From the NCBI RefSeq assembly GCF_963678635.1, contig NC_087069.1:28686776-28750775 (forward strand): a DNA stretch of 64,000 bases, written 5' to 3'. Both the position numbers and the translations under genes were made by a program. Each line of letters opens with the position of its first letter. The first letter of the stretch is position 1. The notes beneath the pieces were generated by a model. It was given only the letters and a program-made list of their open reading frames with translations. It ran no database searches and had not been told where the DNA came from. Shown here piece after piece: positions 11,488 through 25,078 of the stretch. This DNA is from Symsagittifera roscoffensis. Taxonomy: Eukaryota > Xenacoelomorpha > Acoela > Convolutidae.

Positions 11488-11940
11488 GGTTTGTCAATAT
11501 CTCAAAACGCTCAAAGCCGTTCAAAACCACTCAACTCGTAGCAAGAAACACTCAGACCACTCAAATTTTTGAATGTTTATCCCTAAAGTAACTATTTTTC
11601 AGGGGGTGTGTTTCTGAGACAGTCTTCAGAAACAGATATTGAGAAATTCGGAGAAGTAAAGGCCCAGCGGAGCAAGTCAAAAATGGGAATTGTGTGTATA
11701 CTAGAGCATCTGAGAAAAAAATTGCTGATTTTATAAGCTGGGCAATTGTCCTACGTTTGAAGACATGGCAAAAACTGAGAGACACAAGTCAATCAAAAAA
11801 TAATTTTTTGCATATCAATCTAAATATGAAAAGCACTGACTACAAACAGCAGTGTGGAGCAACAACTTGGAGAAGATAATGCACAAACTCCGAGGAGTTG
11901 AACAGCTCAAAGCAACCAGGCCAGCTCAAAGCAACCAGGC
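11488..11940. other. AT-rich, ends in a short tandem repeat at the gap
   Basis: No gene is seen. The last 40 bases before the gap contain CAGCTCAAAGCAACCAGGC twice in tandem, so the gap probably sits in or next to a tandem array that was not assembled. Confidence 0.5.
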
Positions 11941-12140
11941 NNNNNNNNNNNNNNNNNNNNNNNNNNNNNNNNNNNNNNNNNNNNNNNNNNNNNNNNNNNN
12001 NNNNNNNNNNNNNNNNNNNNNNNNNNNNNNNNNNNNNNNNNNNNNNNNNNNNNNNNNNNNNNNNNNNNNNNNNNNNNNNNNNNNNNNNNNNNNNNNNNNN
12101 NNNNNNNNNNNNNNNNNNNNNNNNNNNNNNNNNNNNNNNN
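11941..12140. other. Assembly gap (200 N)
   Basis: Exactly 200 N, a conventional placeholder length, so the true distance is unknown. Confidence 0.99.
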
Positions 12141-14560
12141 ATCAAATCATATGTCTTAAATAATCTGCTTTTGCTCCTCTACTCCTGGTGGCTGCGTCAT
12201 TTAAAGAATGAGAAACTGTGTGCAGAGTTTTCTTACTTGCTCAATCAACCAATTGTTCAAGTAGAAGCAAATAGCAAATATCTGATAGTTTTGGACAGAT
12301 CTTCAAATAGCAGGCGCGGCAAAGTACCAGCCTGACAAGTAAACATCTCGATAACAAACCGAAGACAGGTTGAACGGTTAGCGAACTCACCGACTGAGAT
12401 TGATTGATAGGTGAACGCAACCGGACATAAGACAATTTAAAATTCTGCAGAATTCAGCAAAGCAAAACGCTTAAGGTTTTTTTCTAATTAAAATCTACCT
12501 AGGTTCAGCTGAATTTAATCATTATAAATTCAAGACACGTTCCGAATTAATTTTGAAAATCCATACATCATCCACTCTGCCATTTTTTTTGTTTTCGGCT
12601 CTTGACATCATCGAACAAAGAGCTAGAGATTTTGCGGGGTTTTTGAGCGCGTAACATATTTCTAAGCGCATATAATTACGTGTTTGGTGTTTAAAAGTCA
12701 AAAAAAAATTAAATGAGTAAATTTTATTTAAGTATAGTTTGAGCCTTCTTGAATGACATATTTGTTTGTGTAATAAAAACAAGAATATTCGAAGAATTTA
12801 GGTTTTCTATACGTTTTTTTTACAATATATACGTTACGGATTTTTCTAGTTGTTCGTAGATTTTTTATTAAACAATTGGTTTAGCTTAGATAATTGAACG
12901 CTTTCTAGCTTTCTTATCAACTTCAATTATATCAGCCTAAATAAGTCCATTCTGCGAGGATATTTGCAGCATTCAAACTCGTTCGGATATTTTTTTGTTC
13001 ACAGTCGGTATTTCAAACCACAGTTCAAAATATCAAATCTACAGCGTTCAAAATGTTTCTGTTTGATACTTACTTTTGAGTTGACATTGAAAAAGCTTCT
13101 GCCCTTTGTCTTCGTACTGAAAACCTATTTCACCAAACAGTAGTATGATTATATTATACACAAGGATCGGAAGGGGTGGGGGCTGTCATCTATATACGAC
13201 CATTGAGTATAAGTCGTTATGATCATTGATCACTAATTGAACAATAATAATCACCACGTAAAAATCCTGATTGTCAACACGTCTTATATGACAACTTATG
13301 GTCACAATGTGGAAAGTTCAAACAATTGTCATTACAGTTCGGCTTTATATGAGTTTCACGATCTGTGCTCGTATTATTATTCCAAGTCTACCAGTATGTA
13401 CATGAAAGACAATGACCACCACTCTTTCCAAGAGTGAATGACTGAGAACAAGGATAAATTAAATAGACTTGTAAACGGTTTGGGCAGTTGAACATTTTTC
13501 AGACAAGCAAACGTTTTGTAAACAAAATTCAGAAATTACAGTGTTAGTTTTGATGTAAAGTGTTATTTGGCCTAGGAAAAATGATAGACTGCATTTAGGG
13601 AATTTTAAGAGCTAATAATTGAGCGTTCCAAGAGTTTTAAATGCTGAATTAAACATGATGAGAGCCTGTTAAAATTTGTTTATCGAAGCTTCAAAGAAAT
13701 TATCAATTAAACATGATGAGAACCTGTTAAAATTTGTTTATCGAAGCTTCAAAGAAATTATCAGACAAAGAAATTATCAAGAAAAGATACGTTTGCCAGT
13801 TGAACACACCTTCTTCAAATGTACAATCAATATCATATACTGAGCATGTATTAGCCTTTCTTAGACCTTTTTATGGGCTTTCTTTTTAATTTTCTTTTGC
13901 GATAGTCGGCACTAGTAGTAGTCTGAAGATTGAGTACAAACAAGGTAAAACTTTTAATGAAACTCATGGACTAGGATTTAATTATATTTTATCAAATCTA
14001 TCAAATTTACTTAGCAGAGTACAATATTATACGAAAAAAGAGTGTTATTTCCTCCGTTTATGACAATGCGATTTCAAACAAAAGATATTGCTAGAGCTTT
14101 GCCGGCATGATTTGCATGTTAAGGCTCAGAAAAATAACTTAGGATGTTGAGGCTGTAAAACGAAAAACAGACAAAGAAATTACCAAGAAAACATACGTTT
14201 GCCAGTTAAACACACCTTTTTCAAATGTACAATCAATATCATATACTGAGCTTGAATTAGCCTTTCTTAGACATTTTTATGGGCTTTCTTTTTAATTTTC
14301 TTTTGCGCCACTTTCTTTTTGTTTTGCGCCCAGGTTAGGCTTGTTTGCTATCAAAAACTGCGATGGGCTTTTCGACTGATCCCATGTCCTCCTCCCATGG
14401 AAAGAGGAAATCGTTGACTAGTTGAGCCACATCATAGAGTCAGGAACCTCGGTGTAGTTCATTCTCACATGCTCAGATACTTCCTCCATTGTTTGCATTG
14501 ATCCAAGTTGGTTCGCTGTGATGGGTATTTGCTTGCAACATATGACATTCGTTGAAGTCT
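12141..14560. repeat. Right arm of inverted repeat IR1
   Basis: Reverse complement of about 1-2845, with indels. The arm also carries private local duplications. A unit of about 60 bp (AATTAAACATGATGAGA...) is tandem at 13640-13763. A block of about 140 bp (from AAGAAATTATCAAGAAAAGATACG to TTTTCTTTTGCG) at about 13765-13905 recurs at about 14168-14307. No intact gene is seen. Confidence 0.8.
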
Positions 14561-15930
14561 TTTTTCATCACCTTTCTGTGTCAGACTTGGATTGGGAAGT
14601 CCATTTGGGCCAAAAAAACTCCAGAGACTGTTTCTCTTACTTGGATTTGTACTAGATCAGGCAGAATTTCTACAGAGTACATAAGGTTGCTATTTTGCAC
14701 TGACCAGATCATTTTGAGCAATAATTTGAAACATTGAAAATGACTCAGAAAAGAAAACATAAATTATGACTGATTTAGTGCTGAGAGAAGGTAGTTGAGG
14801 GTAGTTAAATTGAAAAAAAAAACGATTATCAGTTAAAAGTGAGGGGAACTAACCTTGCACTCATATGTGTTGGTTTGACCAATCAGAATTGATTTTCCTC
14901 CTTTGGTTTATGTTCGCATTCAATCAGATATTACCTTTCTTTAATGAAAATTTTATTAAAAAAACGTGTTCAATTGGAAATAGAGTTCCATTTTAGGATC
15001 GCGTTATACATTGCAGTTTCCAATCACAAAAATCGATGATTCATTTTATGGTGGCGTATCCAATCAGAGAAAAATTCACATTTTAAGGAATTAGATCTTT
15101 CAAATAATTAAAAATGAGAAATATTGCCGACATAAGAAACAAAAAAACTTTAAAAAAAGTAGCATTTCCACAAATTTTTTCTTCAATTTTAATAATTTTT
15201 TTTGTGTAATCAATGATAAATTGATAAGTTTTGAAAACATAGTCAAGTTCTTTGAGTTTGATGTAAACTTGAGATGATAGCTCAATGTGGATGAAATTTC
15301 AGAGCAAGTTTCTAGAAATTTTATTCCAAACAAGATCGTGCGGGATTTCAAACTTTCAAAAACCTTACATAAATGAGGAAAAAATAAAATTTGACGGAAA
15401 ATTACGACTTTTTTGGGTATTGGGTAGGGACTGAAAAGTACGCCTTAAAATACGCTCAAACATTTTTCGATTAATTTCAAATTTTTTTAGAATAAATAAA
15501 AAATTCTTCTTGTCAGGGTCATTCAGCAGTAAGCATAGAGCTTTGATACGCAAGATAGAAATCAAAAATAACTTTTTTATATGACTAAGTTTCTCTAAGA
15601 AGACTTTTACTTAGGCGATGAACACTGTTTCTCACTATTAAAACATCCAAAAAAAAACTACAAAAAAAATAAAAGCCAAAATTTATTCAATCAATTAGAA
15701 TATCTATTGAAATTTTTTTTTACCTTTCTCTTGTACAGTAACTTCAGTACAGAAAATTCAAGTGTTTTTGATCGAAATTTTCCAAAAATTGATAAAAAAA
15801 ACTAAAAGTATGTCCTTTTGAACAATGCTCAATTGGGATTCGTTAACTTTATAGAGGGTTGGTTAGTTTCTTAATTAACAGCAATTAAACAACTTTGTTT
15901 AAGTACCAGTTTCCTAATTTTTGGCCTTTA
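14561..15930. other. AT-rich region, no gene seen
   Basis: Only short ORFs of low complexity (poly-Lys/Phe type). No recognisable domain, RNA gene or organised repeat was found. Confidence 0.5.
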
Positions 15931-15939
15931 TACAAATCG

Positions 15940-18450
15940 CCGAAGTTTTTAGATGCCCTTGCCATTGAGGCGTGGGGATGGTTGCAAAGAGTACAGTTTG
16001 TTATCACTGAGTTCATTATAGTTCTTCAATCTCAAACTTACTGTTGCAGCCTCATTTGCTTTCAACCTCACCCTCCTACTCAAAAAAACTGGAGCTTTAA
16101 TCTCTTTCCTCATTATCAAATTTACCGGTTTTATTACCTACTTCCTTTCCGGATTTCGAATCCTGAACAGAGCATTGTTAAGATCAATTGTTACATCAAA
16201 GTTTCTGATGAAAACTCTGCCTAAAATAAATTGATCGGTCTCATCAGTGCATCTGCTGTCTACCCTTATTGATTTTTTGACACCTCTCGTCAGTAATGCT
16301 CTAAGTGCTCACGAAGGAGTCTGTAGGCTGATGGCGCGCAAATAGTCAGTATATACATCTTTGTGCATCAGTCTTTAGTCCCTTGGTTCGCTCAGATTCC
16401 TTGTTACCTCGTGGCCGTCGATGATGATTACTGAGATGATTCTCGCCCCAATCTTTCTTATCCCGAAGTGTTTTCCAGTTTCGGTTTTCAAGGTGATGCA
16501 ATTGTTCCTGACCTTTAGATTTTCGGCTGTGTCGGGTTCTAACCTTGCCGCTGAAAGCGTCTGTTTTCTTTGCTGTCTTTCTATTTCCTGCTTCAGACTT
16601 TGTTTGATCCTCTTTGTCGCCAACTCTTGTTTCACTTTGATAATAGCCTCTGCTGCCGCTTTCTCGTGGTTTATCTCCTGTGAACTTTTTGCTGCTGCCC
16701 CTCGGCATCTCTCTCTTTGGCCCCTGCCTTAACTGATTTTGTCGATAACTCACTACTCATCACGTCCTTGTTCTGCAAGTCATTCTCAGCTTGTTTATTT
16801 CTAGTATTTTGCGCAGCCGCAAGCGCTAGTTTGTGTTTTCGCTGATTTTGATTTTTCACTGCTTCCCAAAACAGGGGACAGTTCTTTCTGAAGTGACGTT
16901 CTTGATTGCAGAAACAGCATCTCGCTCCTATCTTGATGATCAAACCACTGTAGAATTCCTGATCTTCAATCTGACTCGTGTCATCTTCATTTGGTGTTTA
17001 TTACAAGCTTTTCATCCCTTGTTTGTAAGTGGTTCAACCCGATACGTGATGACCTGCTGGTCCACAATCCGCCCATCACCTTCGCTTGTCCATGTGGTCT
17101 CTTGGCTTGTAACACGACGACTTTTGTTGTTGGCTTCCCCCTAGCTGATTTCTACTGTCTGAAAATGAGTGTTTCTTTGGTTTCATTAACATATACTCTC
17201 TAGAAATCCGTCTCATCTCTTCTAGGGTTGATGCGTTATCATTCGATAGCATATAGTATGTCACCAACAAGTCGTCACTTTTCAGCCAATCGATGAATTT
17301 TGACGAAATGCTAAAGTTTCCACTGTTGGTCGATTCCTCTGGATCGCTTTTTCTTCTCACACTCTCTAAGTCATCCTGAAACCGATCAATCGATTCAATC
17401 TCTCTGTCTCCTTTTTATCATCGCCGTTTTCCCCCTCATTCCACAAAGTCCACCCTTGTGCCTGGTTGCATCTCCGTTTTGTCTAATACCATTTTTTCCT
17501 GAGCAACAGAGCTTCTCAAGATAGCGTCCAATTTGGACTGTATGGCACAGGAACTCTCAGGCTTGGTCTCTGCTCACCGTGTTCATTCTCGTCTCTAGAT
17601 ACCATAAATTTTCTCATACCGCCTCTTTGTTTCCTCCATATATTTCTTAATATACTTTCGCCGTTCCTTGTCTGTTGTCTCCGCTCTTTCAGCCATCTGT
17701 TGTGGCTTCTTTTCAGCTGCCCTCGCTAAGGTAAAGTAGTTGTCAAGGTTCTGATGTTTATAAAGTCTGAGCTCCTTCCTCGTTTCCTAACGACCATCCT
17801 CGCTGTCCAATAGTTTTTGCTCATCTGTTCTAACTTTAGCATCAAGTCTCCCAACAAAACTAATGATGCTTTCGATTATGCTAATTGCCTCTCTTGGTGA
17901 CCCGCTGTTCCCTCCGTGACTTGTTCCTTCCCATCACAAGCCTCCGTTGTTATCGCGGAAACCTTCCATAGGTCTTGCTTTTGTCGGTTGCTGCTGTCAC
18001 CTATTTCTTATCTCTCCGTTTCATCCCGACCACAGCTGCGAATCTTTACGAGAAGGATGTTCTCCTTGTTTGTGAATCGTCTTTCATTATTTCTGGTGTA
18101 TTCCTGGTGATTTTGTTCCCCTTGCCTATGAGTGAGAACTCAATCCTTTTTGTTACTTGTTCTTCTACATTCGCCAATAGTGTAAATTCGGTTGTCTTTC
18201 TATCCACTTCATCTATGCCCTGTTCCGGTGTCTCAAGATCAACTGCCGTGATGGGCGCACTCTTTTTGTCGTGTGAGCTTTTCTTCTGTCGTCTGCTCCA
18301 ACTTGCTTCGGGGGAAGAAACATTTTTCTTCAATATTCTCGGTAAGGCTGTTGATAGTGTTTGCCTCGGTTTTCCTGATGGGTGTTTTTGCCATTGCCGG
18401 ACTCCGCTTGTTTCCGGTAACGATACTATGGTTCTCTTCACGATCTTCAT
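15940..18450 (-). pseudogene. gag-pro: LTR-retrotransposon gag-protease remnant (Ty3/gypsy-like)
   Basis: On the minus strand, broken frames run in gag-pro order. 18450-18046 and 17360-17076 are charged gag-like segments. 16943-16671 contains a perfect CX2CX4HX4C zinc knuckle (CCFCNQERHFRKNC, 16919-16878). 16635-16375 and the region 16290-15940 resemble a retropepsin: IIDGHEVT, then RLMHKDVY where the catalytic Asp-Thr-Gly segment has been lost, then IDLNNALFRIRNPE, then VRLKANEAATVSLRLKNYNE as seen after the protease in some Ty3-type polyproteins. Stops and frameshifts separate the pieces and no RT follows on the left. No LTRs were found around it. The zinc knuckle is certain; the lineage within LTR elements is inferred. 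Confidence 0.72.
16878..16919 (-). other. CCHC zinc-knuckle motif
   Basis: CX2CX4HX4C, the nucleocapsid-type nucleic-acid-binding motif, inside the gag-like remnant. Confidence 0.9.
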
Positions 18451-18709
18451 TTACAGTTTCTTTCTATTTACAATTTTGACTATATACAAGTGTTAGCAAA
18501 AAATTTCGACAGAACAAAAGAAAACCTATAATTCGCTTAGTAGTCTGAACCTTTTAAATCAATTCCAGTCTAATAAAAATTTAGCTGTTTGGATTAAAAT
18601 TTTGATTTTCCTAGTGTTTTAACTATTTCCCATGGAGCTGCTTTTGACTCTTTTGTTCCTGTCCCACAGGTATTGTCCCTTTGTCTACCCTCTCTAGACT
18701 AAGCGATGT

Positions 18710-19470
18710 GACACATAATTTAAAATCCCAGGACTAGGTGTTGGGACATTTAATTTACTATCCCAGGACTAGGTGTTCGGACACTTTATTCACTATCCCA
18801 GGACTCAAGTGTTGGCACACTTATTTTGCGATCCCAGGACTAAGTGTTGGTACTCTAAAATTGCTTTTCCAAGACTAACTCAAGAGCTCGTGCAAAATTC
18901 GCCGACTACCAGAACTCAAGTATTGGAACACTTAATTTACTATCCCAGAACTAGTTGTTGGGACACTTAATTTACTATCCCAGGACTAGGTGTTGAACCC
19001 CTAATTTACTATCCCAGGACTCAAGTATTGTGACACTCAATTCGCTATCCCAGAACTTCAGGTGTTAAGATTCCTAATTTACTATCCCAGGACTCAAATG
19101 TTGGGACACTTAATTTACTATCCCAGGACTCAGGTGTTGGGACTCTTGATTTACTATCCCAGGACTCAAATGTTGAATCACTTAATTACTATCCCAAGAC
19201 TAAGTGTTGGGACAATAAAATTGCTATCCCAAGACTAACTCAAGAGTTCGTGCAAAATTCCCCGACTACCTGAACTCAAGTCTTGGGACTATCCTATTAT
19301 CCACTATCCCAGGACCACCTCCGCAACTCGTGTAACGTTCCCCCACTACCGGAACTCAACCGTTTGGACATTCAATCCACTATACCAGTACCACCTCCGG
19401 AACTGAAGTGTTGGGAGAACCCCTAATTTAGTGTCCAACAACTGCTTCAGGAACTCGTGTGAAATGTCTC
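18710..19470. repeat. Satellite array, about 37-41 bp period
   Basis: The consensus ACTATCCCAGGACTCAAG followed by TGTTGGGACACTTAATTT recurs about fifteen or more times with variable spacing. Near-duplicates at higher order (for example CAAGAGYTCGTGCAAAATTC at about 18890 and 19242) indicate blockwise expansion. ORFs across it are repeat artefacts. Confidence 0.9.
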
Positions 19471-20426
19471 AAATCCCGATTTTCTCACCAAAAATTAACT
19501 GAGCTTCTTTAAAATCTCCTGGTTTTTTCCAAACTAATGCAAGTTGAAGGGCTGCTGGTTTTTAAACCTGGTTATGGTTGCAAGTGAACTAATTCTTTTT
19601 GAAAACTCTCCGTAAAAAATCGAAAACTGTTGTAAAAACTATGAAAGGAAAAAAACAGTCAAGGTTCTCTCTCACCCAACGATTGCACCTCCGTCTGAAT
19701 TTTCGATCTTCTCTGCCGGAACCAGACAGCTCTACTCGTAGTGTTGGTTGCTGTAAAATTGCGAATAGCAACTATACTCGTGACTTACTCTTATCGATTT
19801 ATCCGCAAATCTAGTTCCAGTCTTCTGATCTGATTTGTTTTACTTTTTCGTTTGTCGCGAGAAGCTTGAGCATGAAAGGGTCGATTCGAATTTTTGAGAA
19901 ACACATTTTTTATTCCCAAATCAAGGTCAGACTTCCAAATATGACCGACTGGCACACTATCATGATAAGATGCTTCGTTTTTCTCGTATTTTCTTCCGAC
20001 TGATTTCCGTCTCGTCGATTCGGTTGTCTGAGTGGCTGGTGTGTTTTCGGTCAAAACGGCCGTTTTTACTTTTCTCAGAAATGCTCCAGCTCAAGTCAAA
20101 ATTCTGAAAAATTTAATTCCATAACATTTTGAGACTCCTTTACATTAGAATTCCGGTGCTAATGCCTTTAACGTTTTTTCTTGAGTGCATCGGCGGGTCT
20201 GACTGTCCCAGTCCGGAAGACAATCCCCACAATGTCACCATTGAACAGAAAATATAATAAAACCACCAATAAAAATTTTTTAAATAGGTGGTCCAGTGTT
20301 TTATATTCAACTTACCAATCGCATCAGAAATTGAAATTTTATCCGCGTCAAATCAAATCAACGCGTGTCCTAAATGGTATCGTACTACATTTAACTGCCT
20401 TCTAAATGTTTCACAAAAAATTCACC
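19471..20426. other. Region with one unrecognised minus-strand ORF (19791-20054)
   Basis: The 87-residue ORF is basic and begins MTENTPATQTTESTRRK. It has no recognisable domain and may be an old exon or chance. Nothing else is seen in the stretch. Confidence 0.25.
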
Positions 20427-21262
20427 ATGAGGAGTAGTATAGTAGAAGTGGCTAGAAAAATGACCAATTTTAACCCCCCTTTTTTCGGTGAACCGTTGCA
20501 CTTACCACTTTTATCCCCCAAAGAGGTAAGCTCCTACTTTTTCGGGCACACATGTTTTTAAGGGGGGTTAAAATTGGTAATTTTCCAGCCACTTTACGGA
20601 AACGGGAATGGAAATAAGTTTTGGTTGGTGCATGTTTTCCCTTCTAAAGTTTAAGAGTATTGGCTTATCGTTATATACCTATTATATGCAACCAATTGAA
20701 CCTAATGCAAACAAACTTAATGGTATATAGAAAAGCACAAGATTTTGGTAGCGTAGCTTGACTGTTGGCTGCGGTGAACGATTTCCTTCAAAAATTCATG
20801 TTTTATTGCTGAATCCCGAAGAAGTGAAATTTCATCAACTGTGGCGGCCGCCACCTCTATTTAGGCGAGAGCTAATGATCAACCTGCATATACCACTTTT
20901 AAAACAATAAAAAGTCAACAATTTTCGAGGCTTCTAGAAAACTTTTAGTAATTCTTATTAACGTTATTGTGCTAACAGAATTTTTGAAAATGTTCATCAA
21001 AGCGGACCTAGAAACTGGGGGAAAACTGTTATTTGTGTGCCAATATATACAAAATACAAAAAAACAGAGTTACCATTCATTAAAGCAGGTGAAAACTTAT
21101 TTGCGACTTTTAAGGAAAGCAGTTATTCAAGTTAGAGCAAATTCAATTGGGAAAGGCTTAACACAAACTAAGAAAAGTTATGGATATAACCTCAAAACTT
21201 GATATGAATTCGGAGTTATAATTTGTGCATTCAATTAGTTTGCTTTTTTCCATTAAAAAAAT
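20427..21262. repeat. Left arm of inverted repeat IR2
   Basis: Reverse complement of 32105-33247. Anchors are 20820-20870 (GGCGGCCGCCACCTCTAT; right arm 32790-32815), 20630-20720 (GGTTGGTGCATGTTTTCCCTTCTAAAG), and 20960-21240 against 32110-32390. The right arm has about 300 bp more sequence (32479-32785). The outer part carries a nested hairpin (20443-20597). Confidence 0.88.
20443..20597. repeat. Nested hairpin at the outer end of IR2 left arm
   Basis: AGTGGCTAGAAAAATGACC then AATTTTAACCCCCCT at 20441-20480 pairs with AGGGGGGTTAAAATTGGT then AATTTTCCAGCCACT at about 20560-20597. The loop holds another partial palindrome around CCACTTTTATCCCCCAAAGAGG. The right arm keeps the same architecture at about 33072-33225. 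Two-level hairpins of this kind are typical of foldback-type ends. Confidence 0.8.
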
Positions 21263-21960
21263 AGGCAATTGAATAATTTTTTAAGTTGATACTACAATCT
21301 GGTCAATTGTTTCAGTATTTTGTTATTAAGTTCAAATTGGTTTTAGCTAGAGTTTTCTATTCAAAAGTTTGAAACACTATCAGTTATTATCATGATTAAC
21401 CCTCTGCTCAATAAGTAAATTTTTGAGTTTCCTGATATAAATCTGATCATTTGAACGTTTCCATGATTACGTTATTGCCTTTCAAAATACGGTGGCTTTT
21501 TGACCAAAATTTTTGATTACTCATCTGCAACAAATTATGATATTAAGAGTTCAACCTTTACTTAAATATATGTTTGAGGTGATCCAAGCTTTCACATTCA
21601 CGTTCTGATTACTAGCAGGATCAAAACAGTTAGCATCATGATATTTCTTCTCATCTTTGCATCGATATTTTCATTCAACAAATTTTTGTGAAAACTTGAA
21701 AACTGATCTTTATTGTTACAATTTTAAAACATTTTTCATAATCATTGACTGCAGATAATTTGAAACTAAAATCAATGCTGCATATGCCTTTTTTTCAAAC
21801 TGAATTGTTCAGAATAAGGAACCTGGAAGATCAAATACTTCGAGGAAAACTTTTGCAAATCAAGAAAATGAAAAAAACTATCATTATAGTATCTGGTTGA
21901 TTATTCTAGAATGTTCGAGAAAGTTGAAAAAAGTGATAAGAAAGATTTGGATTGAGTTCC
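21263..21960. other. AT-rich region, no gene seen
   Basis: No ORF, repeat family or RNA gene could be supported here. Confidence 0.5.
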
Positions 21961-23180
21961 ATATATACTTTTATATAAAATAGAATAAACGATTACAACT
22001 ATACTCAAACATACATACCCCACAAAACATGTAAAGCTGCATACTTGTATAAACATAAAAACATAAAAACATTTCATAAGTTGCAACCTTAAGGGCATAC
22101 TCACAAAATATAGTCATTCTAATTTAATACATACATACGTTTTTTCATACCCATTTGAACACTTACATAAGGTTATTCATACAAATTTACATACAAAAAC
22201 AACTGCAAACACACTTACTGAATACAAACATATATACATGTATAGATAAGCACAAACTTACATAAACACTTACATACATGCATACATACATAGATACATA
22301 CATACGTACTTACATATATACATACCAATATAAAGTCACTTAGAGACATTCATACAACGATACATACAAAACTACATACATATATGCAAAAATGCTTCCA
22401 AACACACAAACATTCAAAAAAAGTCTTACATAAAGGTATGAATACAAACATACATAGTGTTAAACATAAGAAGAATGCAAATAAACTGCCATACATACAT
22501 AAGTTTCACATACTTGCTTACATATTTTTAAACCTGCAATCAATGATACGAAAAGTTTTGCTTTTACACATGCAAATACGTTACTTAATAGTTCTGCTGA
22601 CTTTTAAAATACAACCCGATGTAAACACACAAAACAACTTACATTCACTTCAAACTTTCAAGACAAATATAAACACACATTCAGACAAAAAGAATCAGGC
22701 ACTACAGACTGGCATTTATACGTCTTTACATACAATCATATAAACGTGCCTTTCATACTCGTATTCGAAAATGCATAAGTACTCGCCTACAAACAGACAT
22801 GGATCGTACTTTACAAGCATGCAACTACTCATGTGTACACACTTTCCTTTTAAACAGACATAAAACTTCAATACTAAATTTTTACAATTTGCAAACCAGC
22901 AAAATTTTAAATGCTTTGAAACTGAAAAACATACATTGATACATAGTAATTGCTTGCCTTCATTCACTCAATCAAGCGGACATGCGGTCAAGAGTTCTTA
23001 CTTACATAAAAACATACAAATATACATAGCTTCTAAATACTCTAATGAATGCACACAAATTGCATGTACATACATGATTAATTACATTTATGCATGCAAA
23101 AAGTTGTACACTCTTACATAGATACATACAACTTACATAAATACACACATGCGCAAAGCTTATGTGCGTACATATGTACT
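21961..23180. repeat. TACA-rich degenerate microsatellite tract
   Basis: CATACATA, TACATACATACATA and ACACACAAAC-type words dominate, thinning toward the right. ORFs inside are low-complexity His/Thr/Tyr readings of the repeat. Confidence 0.85.
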
Positions 23181-25078
23181 ATACAGGTAGTATCTTGACA
23201 AACTTTCAAGAAAAACTGGAAACATTAGTAAAACTCAAGTTGGGTTATAGTTATTCTTCTAGTTACAATTGTTTTGGTTTACAAGCGCATTAGGAAAAAC
23301 AATCGTACTCATACATGCCAACACCTCAACTTGCATACGTACACGCATACACAAAAGATATTTACTTGCTTTTGTTTATAGTTAAAATCAAATTTTCACA
23401 CAAAAAATTTATCATTATGTTTTACGTATAAATATATTCAAATACAGTCAAATCTTCTTACATAATTTGATTTTTACAATGTAAACGTCGCAAGCCAAGA
23501 TTTGTAGACAAATGCCATCTTTCAGCCAAGTCATCTACACAATTTAGCAAGTTTTTTTATCTTTGAAAAAATAGAAAATGGTGATAAACATTTTTGTAAT
23601 ATGTCTGTTGATCTCTCAAACTAAGTTTCCAACGTATCAAACTTCAACTCAAAATTGACCAGCGAGTCATGAGAAACATTTTTAGTGGTCAGAAGAGAAA
23701 AACCAAGGCTTACTAACTTGCATAGAACGGGAAAATTTTTCAAAACAAATTGTTGAATGTTTTTTGTTGGACGGTCCGAATGAGTCCTTTGGCGTATAAA
23801 AAAATTGCTCTCAAGTAATTATTCAGTTTTGTACAGAATTTTTAAGACAGTGGAAGCTTTGGTTTGAAACAAAAACTTGAACCATTGTTTTAAGATTTGT
23901 AATCTTTTTTTGAAATTTTTGTTTTGTGATTCATTTGTTGGTTCTGTAGTTTGATATGTCTTCAGTTGACTATTGGGCTGCAAATTTAACCGTAGACCAA
24001 GTTACATTGACTAGAGTTTCACATTATGTTGTTTTCTTGCTAACCATCCAGATTAGTCAAGAACTTCTAGAACATTTTACTAATGTTGTATCTGTATTAT
24101 GTTCAACCAGATACTACATAATTATATAATTAAGCGTAAATTGTTCAATATTTACATGCTTTACGGTTTGCTTGTACTGGAAATGTTATATCAGAGAAGA
24201 TCTACAAGCATGTTGTTCTAAAAAAATTTCGAATCATTTTTTGTTAAATAATTGTAATTGGAAAAAAATTCGATTTAAAAAACAATCCAAACTGTTATTT
24301 TTTTTCTCTTCATTATTCTAGATTGTTTGACCAGATGCTAAATTGGTACAGCTTATCAATCAGGTTTAGATACGTAAACTAAGTGCATGTAGATAGTCAT
24401 TGTAATCAATTTTTATTTGTGAATGCAAGAACGACTATTGTCTACTTTGTGTGTTTGTGGCTATATACATATGTATATAACTATTCACATGTTTAAATTC
24501 ACTTTTGTGATCAAAACTGTGCCGTCAGAAGTGCCACTTTAAATAGAAAAATTTTTCATCTCAAGTGTCTTGAATGCTCTTGATTTCTGAATAGTTCAGC
24601 ACATACTAAAAACTTACCAGATATTACATTAAAACGTATTTCTATGCCTACATATACCCATAGTGTGTGATAAGGTTTTACGAAACTAATCTTTCATTTC
24701 TTAACCTAACTAATCTTAGATGTGCATTTTTAATTACTAATAAAACTAATAACTAGAATCATTTAAATTTTTTTCGGATTTTTAAATAATTCTCACTAGG
24801 TAGTTCAATTGAGTGTGAAAAAAAACTAGTGTTTATTTATAAATGTAGTATGCGGGTATGTAAATGTCTAAGTTTGTATGGTTTTCTTATCTGAATTTCG
24901 GGCCTACGTCTGCATGGATTTATTTATCTTTGTTTAAATGAAAAAACTCAAAATGAACTTGACTTAAGCCCTGTTTTGTCATGAAAAATTTTGTTTGTGT
25001 CACGTCAACATAATTTTGAAATGTAAAAAAGCATGTACAATTCGAAAATACGTGCATCTTTTTGTTTCGTTAAAAAAA
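23181..25078. other. AT-rich region, no gene seen
   Basis: No coding or RNA feature could be supported. Short AT-rich stretches only. Confidence 0.5.

Noticed and set aside
11840-12335. ORFs spanning the first N gap
   Set aside because: The reading frame is undefined across N; the flanks belong to repeats.
18710-19470. CRISPR array or repetitive gene in the satellite
   Set aside because: Spacing is irregular, intervening sequence is part of the repeat, and ORFs are short and frame-inconsistent.
22384-22743. 119-aa ORF in the TACA-rich tract
   Set aside because: Composition is that of the microsatellite, with no domain.
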